Shown piece by piece: positions 1-11,195 of a DNA stretch of 64,000 bases. The DNA is from Torymus aiolomorphi (Eukaryota > Arthropoda > Insecta > Hymenoptera > Torymidae). The stretch is taken from positions 95,117,300-95,181,299 of the forward strand of contig CM070876.1 of NCBI GenBank assembly GCA_036365515.1, in the 5' to 3' direction. A program made the translations under genes and the position numbers. Position 1 is the first letter of the stretch. The number at the start of each line of letters is the position of its first letter. The notes beneath the pieces were generated by a model. It was given only the letters and a program-made list of their open reading frames with translations. It was not told where the DNA came from and searched no databases.

Positions 1-5
1 TACTA

Positions 6-467
6 TTAATACTATTAATAAGTGGATCTAGGAATCCCGAATCAGTGCACTGATAATTCCACTTTTTGTTATCATTGTCTCTGAACATTTGATAAAAGCA
101 CTGCAATAAGTCGTTCATAAATGATTGTGTACGCGTAATTGTACATTTATTATACTATACTTACACAGAAAAACTCTTATAAATGCCGATCGCAGTAGCG
201 CGGCCGGCGGTACTATTGCGTCAAACGCTTGAAAGGCTGCGCTCATGCACGTCTGCAGCTCGAAACCGTTGCTCTTTTTTCGGGTATATCTCACAGCGCA
301 ATAAACCGGCGATTGCGAGTACACTATAATTCATGAACAGCGTTGCAGTTCTTTTGACTTACGTTCAAAGCCAATGGCAATCCAGAAACTGACTGAATCT
401 TGAATCAATGTACTGACTGTCAGTACATTGATTCAAGATTCCTAGTACCACTTATTAATAGTATTAA
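6..467. mobile_element. Short TIR element with TTAA ends (MITE)
   Basis: A 20-bp sequence at 6-25 is repeated exactly in inverted orientation at 448-467, and similarity continues inward for about 25 bp with a few mismatches. Both outer ends are TTAA, the target-site sequence of piggyBac-type elements, so a piggyBac-derived MITE is possible. No transposase is encoded inside. The superfamily is an inference from the TTAA only. Confidence 0.6.
395..441. repeat. Perfect 47-bp palindrome inside the TIR element
   Basis: Arms 395-417 and 419-441 (23 bp each) are exact reverse complements around one central base. The right arm is part of the element's right terminal repeat, so the palindrome looks like a local fold-back copy of the terminus. 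Confidence 0.85.
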
Positions 468-606
468 GAGTAATTTTATTATGATAATTAAAATTTACAA
501 GCATAATACATCATTATTTATCAATACGCGTACGTAAAAGTATTTTCGCTAAAAGAATTCAACTTTTTTTCACGCGCGAAATGTCAGCAGTTGAGATTTT
601 TTGTCT

Positions 607-739
607 AAACTGGCTTTTTTTCGTCTGAGACAAGTGGTTTTTCTTCATCTGGGAGGACGCAAATTGGCTTTTCTTCCTCTGGGAGGATCCAAACTGACTT
701 TTCTTCGCCTGTAACTTCCAAGCTGGCTTTTTTTCGTAG
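607..739. repeat. 29-30 bp minisatellite, about five copies
   Basis: Five imperfect units begin near 607, 632, 661, 691 and 720. Each has an AA-CTGGCTTTT-like start, a TTCTTC core and, in the better copies, CTGGGAGGA. No coding potential is evident. Confidence 0.7.
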
Positions 740-924
740 AACGCGACGAAATGGTGCTGGTATAAATTTCTTTTATCATGTATTGTCTAGTCGGGGTGGT
801 TTTAGGGATGATTTGGGGGGATAATCACTTTGAAAATAATTTAGTTTGCAGTTTATCCATGTTTTATGCATACCCCTAACAAATAACATCTAAAAAAAAC
901 AAAATTTGGTAATTCTCGATATTT

Positions 925-2425
925 CGTTAGCAATGAACGATCAGAACTTCAAACACATTCATATCGCCCCAATCTCCCCTCCACAGCAGTGTTTTTCGGA
1001 CATGCGATTTTGTTCCCAATTTTTCTTAAGCTTGTATTATTATACCAAAAAAGATATTAAAAATTTGACGGGGTATAAGATATCGTTTCCGAAATAGAAT
1101 TTTCGATACGTCATGCTGTATGTGCTCACGTATACGCTGTCTGCACTCGTATCTCCCCAATCTCCCGTTCAAAGCAGGATTTTCCGGACATACGATTTTG
1201 TTCCCAATTTTTGTAAGCTTGTATTGTTATACTAAAAAAGATATTAAAAATTTGGCGGAGTATAAAACTTCGTTTTCGACATAGAATTTCTCAGAACTCG
1301 TGGTGTATGTGCTCATGTATATGCTGTATGCTATGGTATCGCCCCAATCTCACCTACAAAGCAGGGTTTTCCGGCCATACAATTTTCTTCTTAATTTTTT
1401 TTAAGCTTGTATTATTGTACTAAAAAACATATTAAAAATTTGGCGATTCATAAGATCTCGTTTTCGAGATAGAATTTTTCAGATGTCAGGGTGTACGTGT
1501 CATGTATACGCTGTATGCTATCGTATCGCCCCAATCTCCCCTAAAAAGCAGGGTTTTCCGGACGTACGGTTTTTTTGTTATTTTTTTTTATAAGCTTGTA
1601 TCATTATACTAAAAAACATATTAAAAATTTGGTACGGTATAAGACTTCGTTTTCGAGAAGGAATTTTTCAGATATCATGGTGTATGTGTTGATGTGTACG
1701 CTATATGCGCTCATATGGCCCCAAATTCCCCTACAAAGCAGGGTTTTCGGACATGCTATTTAACTCATAATTTTTTTTAAGCTTGTATTATTATACAAAA
1801 AAGATATTGAACATTTGGCGGGGTATAAGACTTCGTTTTCGAGATAGAATTTTAGACATGTCATGCTTTATGTGCTCAGGTATACGCTGTCTGCGCTCGG
1901 ATCGCCCCAATCTGCCCTTCAAAGCAGGATTTTCCGGACATGCGATTTTGATCCCAATTTTTTTAAGCTTGTATTGTTATACTAAAAAAGATATTAAAAA
2001 TTTGGCGTGGAATACGATGTTGTTTTTGAGATAGAATTTTTGATATGTCATGCTTTATATGTTAAGCTATATGCCGTCTGCGCTCATATCGCTCCTATCT
2101 CCCCTATAAAGCAGGGTTTTCCGGACATACAATTTTCTTGTCAATTTTTTTTCAGCTTGTATTATACTAAAAAAGATATTAAAAATCTGGCGGGGTATAA
2201 AACTTTGTTTCCGATATAGAATTTTTCAGATGTCATAGTGTATGTGTTCATGCGTAGGCTGTATGCGCTCATATCGCCCCAATCTCCCCTTCCAAGCAGA
2301 CTTTTCCTGATATATGATTTTTTTGTTAATTTTTTTTAAACTTGTATTATTATACTAAAAAACATATTAAAAATTTGGCTGGGTATAAGACTTCATTTTC
2401 GAGATAGAATTTTCGAGACAGATAT
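925..2425. repeat. 187-bp tandem satellite, about eight copies
   Basis: The anchor AAGCTTGTATT recurs at 1028, 1215, 1403, 1592, 1779, 1965, 2153 and 2339, spaced 186-189 bp. Every unit also contains ATATTAAAAATTTGG and a CCCCAATCTCCCCT-like block followed by AAGCAGG and CCGGACAT. Short ORFs in this stretch recur once per unit and are products of the repeat. The array stops about 110 bp before the Gag start codon, and no LTR is visible there, so the retroelement was probably truncated or inserted at the array edge. Confidence 0.9.
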
Positions 2426-2536
2426 TCCAGAAAAGACACAATCTCGTCAAAAAATTGCACACTAAACGGTACAGAAGGAAAAAGAATACGATTCCTTCTT
2501 GAAAACAAAGAAAAGAGAAGAAAACTGAAATCCAGA

Positions 2537-4708
2537 ATGTTCGACTTCCAAAAGAAATCATCGAAAAACGCGGACAGCCCAGCCAAGATCGCGGCAGACG
2601 CGCTACAGAGCGCTCTCAACACGGCAGCCATTGCTGACTCGTGTCCACACGCCGATGTGATAAAGTTGGCACCACAGCAGCTGGATGACGCACTCCAGGC
2701 CGGATTCGGCATATTCACCGAAGATGAAGTGGAAATAGCTGCATACTATCGGAAGGAAGTTGAGAAAATGCAGCGCATCGTAGACGAAAGAAAAAGTTAA
2801 CCCCCTAGCAGGCTCTCGACGGACTCGATGGAGTTGCAAATAAGGGAAGCGGCCTTCGGTGCGGGAATTAGTGGAATCTCGGAGATGCCAGTAAGCGAAC
2901 AGAGAAGTATAAACGAGATAGCGACACTTTCCCAAGACCGCAGTATACAATACCAGCCAGCGGAATGGAAGCCTATCAAAACTGAACGGTTACCAACACC
3001 GCCCATTGGCCAGACAAGATCAGGGGACGTGTGCCCAGATGCAGGATTTATGCCATGGAAGGCGCCATATCGACAAAATCCGCATATACCCGCATATGTA
3101 CCTCCACACGCACCAGACCTGACAGCCAATGCAAGGAGAACAATGGGCGAATACGATGTAAAACCGCCACAGGGTTACTCGCAGCCGCAGGGGCCCCTTC
3201 ACGGCCTTTATAATGGGGGCTACATCGAGGAATCGGGAAACTATAACAATTGGCGCGACTGGAATCAAGAACCAGCACACACCGCCGAAAGTGCCAGGAT
3301 GTATCAGGGCCAACCAGGGAATCATCCTTACGGGACAGCGGGGATACCGCTTCCTGGACCCACGGAGTCCTCCTGGTATAGATCCCGAGAACCCGGAGGT
3401 AGGGACTCCACATGTACCTTTTCGATCCCCCAGGCGACAAATATGATTCCGCATTTCGAGGGGGAGCCGGAAAAGGTGACAATATTCTGTCGTGTGGTTC
3501 GAGATTTACGCAAAGAATTAGGACCAGGAAAAGAGGACTGGCTCTAGAGCAACGTATGTCTGCGACTAAAAGGTCAAGCAGCAAAGGACTTTTTGCCATG
3601 TATAGATCGCTTTCAGTCTCTCGACCAATTACTTGAAGCGATATCCAAAAAATACAGCGACAATGAGGATACCGATCAAATAATATGGAAATTAAAAACG
3701 ATAAAACAACTGGCAGGAGAAAAAGTCACCGACTACGGGCAAATGGTAACTATACTGCTGAGTAAGCTGCAACGGGCATACGACGCGGACCACTTGCTAT
3801 GCAACGCGGAAAAAGACTCTCACAGAAGACGGGGCGAGGCAGAAGCATTAAAGCAATTTCTGTACGGACTCAAGGTGGACCTTCAATACCTAGTTAACGG
3901 CAAACAACCACGGAGCTTGGAGAAAGCCATCACTGAAGCTAGACGAATAGAAAAGGAAATGAGTACTCGTTTTGATAATCCAGAGATAAGGAGTATTACA
4001 GCCGGGGCCACAATTAGGCTAACAACTGCCCAAGAGACATGCGGGTATTGCAGAAAAGGCAATCACAGCGAATATGTATGTTGGAGAAAGGCGAAGGATG
4101 CCAAATTTTGTGGGTTTTGCGATATAAAAGGCCATACCCTCGAGGAATGTTTATCAATAAAGAAGGCAGTGCAAAACGGCCAACTACGTAGAAATAAACT
4201 CGAGAGTGGGTCAGTGACTACGAGCTCACCACAGGCGGTGTCGGCGAAATTCAACAAACGATACGACGCGCGAAACTCGGGAGGTCGAGGAACTCGAGGT
4301 GGCGGAGCCCGAGATACAGAGGATCGAAACCGATCAGGCTACGACGATCGAAGAAATAGCCGAGAAAGGAGTATCGACCGCGACCAAGATCACCGAAACA
4401 ATAATCGCGAAGACCGAGGATCGCGGAGTTTCTATCATCATCGAAATAATGATAGGAATCGTAGTAAGGATAGAGATAGGAATAACGACTGTGGATACGA
4501 TAATCGGCAAAAGTATAATCGCAACTACAATAGGGATGACCGATATCGTCGAGACTACGGTAGAAATCACTACAACAACCGAATGGATACTGAGGATAGA
4601 AAAGAGTCGGACACTAAAATTGCAAGTCGAAGTCAACAAGACAGCACGGGTCATTTAAACTCCCAGGATGCTCGGCACCAGAGTCCTGCAGGATCGAGCA
4701 GCAACTAA
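2537..4708 (+). pseudogene. gag: Ty3/gypsy-like Gag with two CCHC knuckles
   Basis: One reading frame of about 723 codons runs from the ATG at 2537 to the TAA at 4706-4708. It is interrupted by an in-frame TAA at 2798-2800 and TAG at 3545-3547, and coding sense resumes in the same frame after both. The middle is capsid-like and helical. Two zinc knuckles of the form C-x2-C-x4-H-x4-C lie at about 4040-4081 and 4109-4150, followed by an Arg/Asp/Asn-rich tail. Gag packages element RNA into cytoplasmic particles. Pol follows in the -1 frame through a slippery site near the end of gag. Two stops make it non-functional as read. Assignment to gypsy rather than BEL rests on the pol that follows. Confidence 0.85.
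4654..4700 (+). promoter_or_regulatory. Programmed -1 ribosomal frameshift signal (gag-pol)
   Basis: TTTAAAC lies at 4654-4660 in the exact register needed (X-XXY-YYZ with TTA at 4655 in the Gag frame). An 8-nt spacer is followed by a stem TGCTCG/CGAGCA (4669-4674 with 4695-4700) whose loop contains the self-complementary TCCTGCAGGA. Slipping back one base opens a frame without stops that runs into the protease, whereas the Gag frame ends 46 nt further on. Heptamer, spacer and stem fit the classical retroviral arrangement; activity is inferred. Confidence 0.75.
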
Positions 4709-6200
4709 AAGAAGAGGGACCAGCCGCGCAACGATCCCATTATGTTATAAGATTCGCCCAAGCAGGACGTCGACCTCCCATAGTAAATATGATGAGTCCT
4801 ACTTTACAAAGGGGTAGAGGCCGATTTTATATCGATACAGGCGCGGATGTATCTTTGGTTAAGCAGAAATGCATGAAGCAAGGAGCCAGCGTAAATAAAA
4901 AGCATCTGTTTTCAATAAGTGGCATTATGCCTGGAGAGTGCGTAACCCTGGGGAGCGTAAAGGTAGAATTAAATGGACTCCCATGCGAAGTGCACGTAGT
5001 CCCGATCGACACAGATGGATTATTGGGATGGGATATGATGACAAGGCACGGAGTTAAGATCAACGCCACTAATAAACGCCTGGAAGTGGACAAATTAGTA
5101 ATACTCTTCGAAAGGGAGGAAGAATTTTTAATTCCCCCACGCACAAGGCAGGTTATCTACGCTCGATTCCAAAATATAGAAGAAAAGGTCGGATTTGTAC
5201 CTTTACAGAAATTATGACCAAATCTGCTGTTCGGGAATTTTGTAGCCGAAAATAAGGAAGGCAAAGCATATGCCCTATGTTATAATGTAAGCGATGAGCC
5301 CGTAAGAATCGCGGCTCCCGCCGTTACACTAGAACCCTGCGAAATAGTACGGGAAAAGGACGAAGTCTTCGATATAGAAGATAGCGAGGGCTATGAGCAG
5401 GAACCCGAATATGCCAATATTTTGCGAATAATTTCAGAGGAGGAAGCAGACAGAGCAACTAGGATTTTCGAGGCACTGGACTCCGATACGCTAAAGGATC
5501 TAAACACAGAGGAGATAGCGAACATAAAAGATTTGATAAAAGAACGCCCGCAGCTTTTCGGCCTGCCGGGGGAAAAATTAAGAGCCACGAGTTTAGTCAC
5601 ACACAATTTGGTGACTACAACGGAGACGCCTGTCCGAGTAAAGAGACATCGCCATCCCCCTGCAATAAAGGACGAGATGCAGCGACAGATAACCCAATAC
5701 TTGGATGCTGGAATCATCAAGCCTTCAGATAGCCCATATTCATCGATGATGTGGGTAGTCCCCAAGAAAAGTGTTAAGAACGGAGAGAAGAAGTGGCGCA
5801 TGGTTACTGATTTTCGCCAACTCAACGAAATAACGGTAGGAAATAGTTACCCGCTACCGCTTACAACAGATATTATAGAGGCGGTAGCGTCAGCGAAATA
5901 TATTACGGCAATTGACTTAAAACAGGCTTTTATCAGATTCCTATCGACCCTGAAGACGCGCATAAAACGGCATTTGCGGGTCCTTATGGTCACTATGAGT
6001 ACACTCGAATGGGCATGGGACTGCGGAACGCACCCGCGACCTTTCAATCCCTCATGGATCTCGTTTTAAGCGGACTGCAGGGGGTAGAATTATGCGGTTA
6101 CGAATTCGAGATAATTTATCGACCAGGACCACGCAACTGTAACGCGGATGCACTTTCCCGGAATCCTATATTGCGTGACGGTGAAGAGAACCCAGATCGA
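4661..6200 (+). pseudogene. pol: Gypsy pol: protease, RT fragment, RNase H remnant
   Basis: In the -1 frame relative to Gag an aspartic protease has its active site at IDTGADVSLV (about 4831-4860) and a later LLGWD flap-region motif. An in-frame TGA at 5215-5217 interrupts it. RT follows: the fingers and motif A region (WVVPKK, DFRQLNE, AIDLKQAF) are clear up to about 5930. A one-base loss there shifts the frame to the segment around GMGLRNAPATFQ (6009 on). At about 6082 the sequence jumps to the end of RNase H (IIYRPGPRNCNADALSRNP). RT motif C (YxDD), thumb, connection and most of RNase H are therefore deleted. The element cannot reverse-transcribe itself. Confidence 0.88.
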
Positions 6201-7643
6201 CCCAGAGTGGAACTCTACGCATTAGCCGAAAAACAAGAAAAAGAGGACAACTATAACGAATACGATCCACCAGCAAAGATACGTTACGCAACTAGAGCAG
6301 CCACAAAAAGAAATCGCAACCAAGACGAAGATTACGGATCGAGGGGTGAAGATAGCCTTGGAAATCCGAAGAAAATACCAAATCAGAACTTATCATCGGA
6401 ATCGGATGAAAGAGAAGACTCAGAAGAGGAGTCGGGGGAGGAACTGAGAAGGCGCAAATATACGGAGCAAGCCGAGAGAAAGACAGGACGAAAATTCCCA
6501 GTCTGCGAAAAAATTAGCGGAAGCAACATAGCAGGAACCGAGCATATATTGGCTCAGGCGGAAACTGATAAACAGCTGCCGTACATACGAAAAGAACTTA
6601 ATATGGAAGGAGAAATCGGGATGGCAAGTACACCTTTGGCCTCCCATTTAGTGTATCTGCCTAGAAACCAGCACGCCCGGCCCCAGACCCTTATTTGGCG
6701 AGACTCCCACGACTACGGATGGAGAGGAGACAGAGCTGATTAAAGTTTCGTTAGCCGACCCGCAGCAAAAGGAACAGGGGATATTTGTCACACCTGAAAG
6801 AAGGAAATACCCAGAGGCAACGATATCAGCAGGGCCGTCACGTAAGGGGATCATTTATGAGAAAGGAGAGTTTCTAGCTGTACGAAATACGGACAACGGA
6901 TTCTTTCTTCATCAGACAACTCGCACTATATCTAATACGGAGGGACGTATTCGGATACACTGGTTGACGCAATCAGAGGAAAACGAGCAGGTGTACGCCT
7001 TGGACTAGCATGATCATGTGGAATTCGCGTGTATAATGACAAATGTCCGGTTACCAAAAATCTCAAAAAGTAGATTCCACCTCCCAAGACAAGAACAAGC
7101 TCGGATATTGCAAATATTAAAGGAATCAATTGAAGCAGATGAAAACCCGGCGCCACAGGAGCCCGACCAGGACTCCTGTAACGATCGTAGTAAGGGTATC
7201 GACAACCTAAATCCCGAGGTAAGTAACATGCCCGCTACGGAGAATGAGTTTGAGGCAGTACCACTGAGGCCGGGATCTAACGCCAAACATATAACAACAC
7301 CAGAGGCCATGGTCACCCAAGACTTCTATATAGGAGACACAATGATACAAGATGAAGGGGATCCTATAAGCAAGTCCCGATGGCTAGATTGCGGCAATTA
7401 TTAAATAATTCAGGACAAAGGAGCTCAAAAACAAAATTCACCGTTGACATGGAAGAAAAAGAGGAAGACGGGCGTTCAGAACTCCGCATAGACGTATGGG
7501 AAATGAAAGATCCATCGCAGGCTCCTCCCACACTCCCAGAAACTCTTCATGAAAATATCAACCCGCACCAAAATCTTGAGTCTGATGAAAAGAGCCCACA
7601 AAAGGAAGAAAGGGAGGTCCGGAGGAAATACAGGTGGGCATAA
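6201..7643 (+). pseudogene. Gypsy polyprotein linker, acidic, with unknown globular part
   Basis: Coding continues after the RNase H end in several frames (6009-6743; then about 6730-7404; then 7380-7643). The first part is highly charged. About 6780-7100 reads as a compact, probably beta-rich segment containing FLAVRN, RIRIHWL and, past an in-frame TAG near 7006, HVEFACI. I do not recognise the family with confidence; it somewhat resembles small reader modules such as BAH or chromo-like folds. Canonical gypsy pol has nothing here, since the integrase HHCC domain normally follows RNase H closely. At least three frame changes show decay. Confidence 0.5.
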
Positions 7644-8554
7644 ATTCGGGTCCCGTGGTTAATGATCATGAGGAAAGGGATCAGTCAAGGCTCAACCTGA
7701 CGATCGAAGCCGAAATACCATCGTTTGACAAATCACACGAAGAAGAATGCCCGAACCGTGAATATCCTCCGAGGGAAGACTTTTATGATATTAATCCAGC
7801 CTGTGAAGGGAACGTAAATATGAAAAGTGTAGAGAGTAACGTTTCACTAACGAAAGAGATCGATGGACATACCCCTTTACAAGACCAAAATGATAACATG
7901 TTAATGGATCACGAGGATATTCAGGAGGATAATGTTGAGTCAGGCTCACTTAGTGAAACCAAATCAGAGGCACTCAGTATGGAAACAGACGATGAGCCGA
8001 GCAATCGGCATACTAATACCAGTACGGCTCATCAGGAAATAGAGGTAACAAACCCTCTGGAGGTCCGCGATAGCGACCATCTGGATGCCTTGGCACGAAG
8101 ATTTTACGTATACACTGAAGAATCGCTATGCGCACAACCCGAGGCATCCCTCACTTGGGATACTAACATACCGAGCTCCCCTAGGGGGAACTGTTTATTT
8201 TTCTCGTTAATAAAAATACTAGGGTTGCCCTTGACGCCGCTAGAACTGCGGGAAAAATTACTGGGAAGCCCAGCACTGAGGGACTGTGGCAGCCCTCAGG
8301 AAGCAAGTGAGATTTTGTCATCACCCATGGAATTCGCAGATGCCGATTGTATATACATTTTTGCACAGGAATACGGTAAAAATATATGCGTGCACTATCA
8401 CGAAGATGATATAGTAAAATTCTTGCACTATAAAGTAAATGATAATCCCGATTTTTTTACATTTACACCTTATTGGATATCATTATACGCCATACCTTCC
8501 TGCAACCGGGAACTCACTAAATACATTGGACCAGCGCATGCCGGTCGAGGGTAA
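7634..8554 (+). pseudogene. OTU-like cysteine protease module in pol
   Basis: A 306-codon frame has an acidic, low-complexity first half and a globular C-terminal third. That third starts with RGNCLFFSLIKILG (Cys187, codon 8192-8194), which fits the OTU nucleophile motif (D)GNCLF-x-AL. It continues with a helical LRE-L region and an ADCIYIFAQEYGKNICVHY segment typical of the OTU core. The Asp normally just before GNC is Arg here, and the C-terminal catalytic His is not obvious, so the copy may be inactive. OTU proteins are deubiquitinases found in hosts, viruses and some transposons. Position between RNase H and integrase of one polyprotein suggests an accessory module of this retroelement. 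Confidence 0.6.
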
Positions 8555-9080
8555 CCGTAGTGAACAGCTACCTAGTGGGGTATCTACCACACCCGGGATA
8601 ATGACTCGCTATCTCGTAGCAGAAGCCAGGCCATCGCACATGTCACCCCCGTGGTCTCTAAATAATAGCGACAGTACGACTTTCACGCATATACAGCATC
8701 TAGACGAACAACATTTTGGGTATAAAGAAAATCTGGTGTATGTATTAACTTCCGACATTTTTCTGGAGACAGAAGTCCTAGAAGCTCTACTAGAAAGGAA
8801 ATACATATCGGAGGACGAACTTAGGAGTTCTGAGTGATCCGTAGGGGTGATACATACAACGGAAACAACTAAAGGTAGAATTTTGGGAATATTCGTAAAA
8901 CCACATGTGGATAGTAAACCCCTACGACCAGACTTGAGACAGTGCGTGAAGACACTAAAACAAATACTAATGAAGTTCGAGGTACGCTCTATAGGAATTA
9001 TACGAGATTTGAGGATATTATCGATAACAAAATGGAACGTTTTCATTGAACTATGCAATAAAACCTTCCATGGGATGTAG
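8555..9080 (+). pseudogene. Macro-domain-like module between OTU and integrase
   Basis: The frame of 8439-9080 (in-frame TGA at 8835-8837) follows the OTU-like part after a frame change. It carries NLVYVLTSDIFL, then after the stop GVIHTTETTKG, ILGIFVKP, DLRQCVKTLKQIL, and a last strand plus helix ending KWNVFIELCNKTF. That order (a Gly-containing strand, a strand with K(P), a Leu-rich helix, a strand, then W-x2-x-I-x4-F) matches C-terminal halves of ADP-ribose-binding macro domains of the ALC1/Poa1-like type as I remember them. No N-terminal NAAN-type motif is evident. Macro domains bind or remove ADP-ribose. The assignment is a fold-level inference needing profile searching. Confidence 0.45.
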
Positions 9081-10121
9081 TTGACGGCCGTATTCTTTAG
9101 GAATAACCTGCCCATACCAAAGGTAGAGGATTGTTACAGGATAATCAAAGAATATCATGAGTCTACAATTGGTGGTCATAAGGCATAACGAAGACATATG
9201 ATAAGCTACCTCATGAGTATTATTGAAGGAACATGCAGTCAGATGTACGTCAGTTCGTACGAGGCTGCGCGGACTGTCAAACCCAGAAGCTCGTCAGAGT
9301 TAAACGACTGCCGATGATTATCACAGATACACCTTCAAAACCTTTCAGCAAAATCTCCATGGATTTCGTGGGACCGAAAGATCCGACCGATGCAGGTAAT
9401 CAATATATCTTAACTGTTCAAGATAATTTTAGTAAATATTGCATACTATCGCAAGTAAAGCAGGCCACAGCAGAAGAGGTGACCCGAGTACTGACTAACA
9501 AAGTCATCAGTTATTTTGGACCTCTGAGTACGCTTATAAACAATCAAGGATCGCACTTTATGAATAAAACGCTGGAAGAATTTGCTCGGATTTTCAAAAT
9601 CAATAAGTTCTGTACTACGGCATATCACCCACAGTCGAATGGAGGCATCGAGAGGATGCATCCACCCTCAACGAATATCTAAAGATGTATCTCAAGGAGT
9701 TCAAAAACTGGGATGTCTTACTGCCCTTTGCACAACATTCTTACAATGCAACTCTACAGGAAGGACTGAGGTACAGCCCACACGAGTTTATATTCGGCGA
9801 TAGAGCACGAACACCCTCCAGCTTCCCACCCCGTGAAAAACTACTTACATAAACGAGTACATAGCAGACACGATACACTCCCTGGCTCAATTACGGACAA
9901 TGGCCGCGATGAACTTATCCTAATCTAAATACAAATCTAAATTCTATTATGACCAGAGACAAAACACGAAACATTTTCGGGAAGGAGAGATGGTGTATCT
10001 CATGAAGAAACTGCAACATGGGAAAACTGACCAGGAGTACGTCGGCCCATGCGAGATCATAGAAATAAATTATGACACCCACAACGCCAAAATACAGAAA
10101 GGAGCAGTTAAATATTCATAT
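9081..10121 (+). pseudogene. Gypsy integrase with HHCC, DDE core and GPY-like end
   Basis: About 9110-9180 holds the His half of the zinc domain (EYHES...GGHKA); 9266-9277 holds its CADC half after stops and a frame change. The core (9233-9682) has MDFVGP (Asp44), then INNQG where Asp is expected (Asn104), then GGIERM (Glu140), giving correct 35-residue spacing between the last two. It continues in another frame (LLPFAQHSYNAT, YSPHEFIFGDRA). A GPY/F-like tail lies near 9985-10060 (MVYLMKKL, YVGPCEI). Integrase inserts element cDNA into chromosomes; the Asp-to-Asn change and frameshifts make this copy dead. Confidence 0.85.
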
Positions 10122-11111
10122 TAAATTAAATTAATTTTTGCGACCCCTCAGACGCCGCACAAGCCAAAGACATAGCAATTGATATGATATTATCACATCA
10201 TAGAACGTTATACTTTCCCAAAATAAGAGAATTTTTACAAATATACGGTACTCAGTGGTACCCCGTAAAAGGAAATATGATTCGGAAGCAAGGAAATATA
10301 TAACCAGTACAAATTGAATGGGCTGACTCTTTTAATAGTAAGTAAATTGAATTGTTATTACAAAGTCGGAGACCATTTAGAGATTTCCCACTATGTAAAC
10401 TATACGATTGTAGAAAAAAAAAGAAGAAAAAAGATATGTTAGAGAATGTAACAGAGTAGCGAAAAATATATAGAAATAAAACATAGAATAAAAATAAGAA
10501 AAAAGAAGTTTTTATACGTTAATACATAGAAATGAAACATGGAATCAAAATAAAATAGAATAGGAAAAGATATACTAAAATATGGGAGCAAAAAAAAAAG
10601 AAAAAAAAAATATATAAATAATGAGAGAATAGAACATAGAACGAAAATACAATAGAGTAATATATAATCAGATATAGAATAAAAATAAGGTAGAAAAATT
10701 AAATATTCTAATATAGCTACTCCGTTCCAACTTTTTCTTTTTATGAACTTTATATTGGCAATTTTTTTTTGCTTTCTCAAGGAGGAAGCTTTGTAACAGA
10801 GAAAATTTACTATTCAAAGATTTCGAAGGAGACGAATAGCGACTGTCTAGTAAGAAGTAACAATTTATTTGAACATTTACTTCTTCTCTGATCTCGGGTT
10901 TTAATTAGAACGCGAATTAAGAATACTGTTTTAACTTTAAGCTGTAATTTTTAATTTTAATATAAAAAAAAAAATGTTATTCTGCTAATTCAGTTGGCAG
11001 CGGGTTTTTGATTATTAAGGTACCACAGGACGGCAGGAAACAGTAGGGAGATAAATAAAAACATAAGCAAGTATACAAGAAAAAAAAACAAGATAACATA
11101 TATTATATATA

Positions 11112-11112
<1 letters not shown>
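10122..11112. other. Post-integrase tract, coding-like start then AT-rich
   Basis: About 10140-10300 can still be read as protein-like (SDAAQAKDIAIDM, FLQIYGTQWYPVKG) and may be the end of the polyprotein or the start of a lost downstream gene. From 10400 to 11100 the sequence is purine-rich and AT-rich with no gene, LTR or terminal repeat that I can identify. Confidence 0.4.

Positions 11113-11115
<3 letters not shown>

Positions 11116-11190
<75 letters not shown>
11116..11190. repeat. (AT)n microsatellite
   Basis: About 75 bp of pure TA dinucleotide repeat, next to the 3' side of the minus-strand gene that starts at 11195. Confidence 0.95.

Positions 11191-11194
<4 letters not shown>

Positions 11195-11195
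<1 letters not shown>

Noticed and set aside
1575..2219. Series of 60-80 residue ORFs with YYTKKDIKN
   Set aside because: They recur once per 187-bp satellite unit and lack start or context signals.
925..2425. CRISPR array
   Set aside because: The direct repeats are full-length tandem satellite units with no repeat-spacer structure, in a eukaryotic sequence.
4299..4658. Ile/Thr-rich ORFs on both strands over the Gag tail
   Set aside because: Shadow frames of the Arg/Asp/Asn-rich Gag C terminus.
10439..10780. 113-residue Phe/Tyr-rich minus-strand ORF
   Set aside because: It comes from purine-rich AT-biased DNA; composition is entirely Phe/Leu/Ile/Tyr with no motif.
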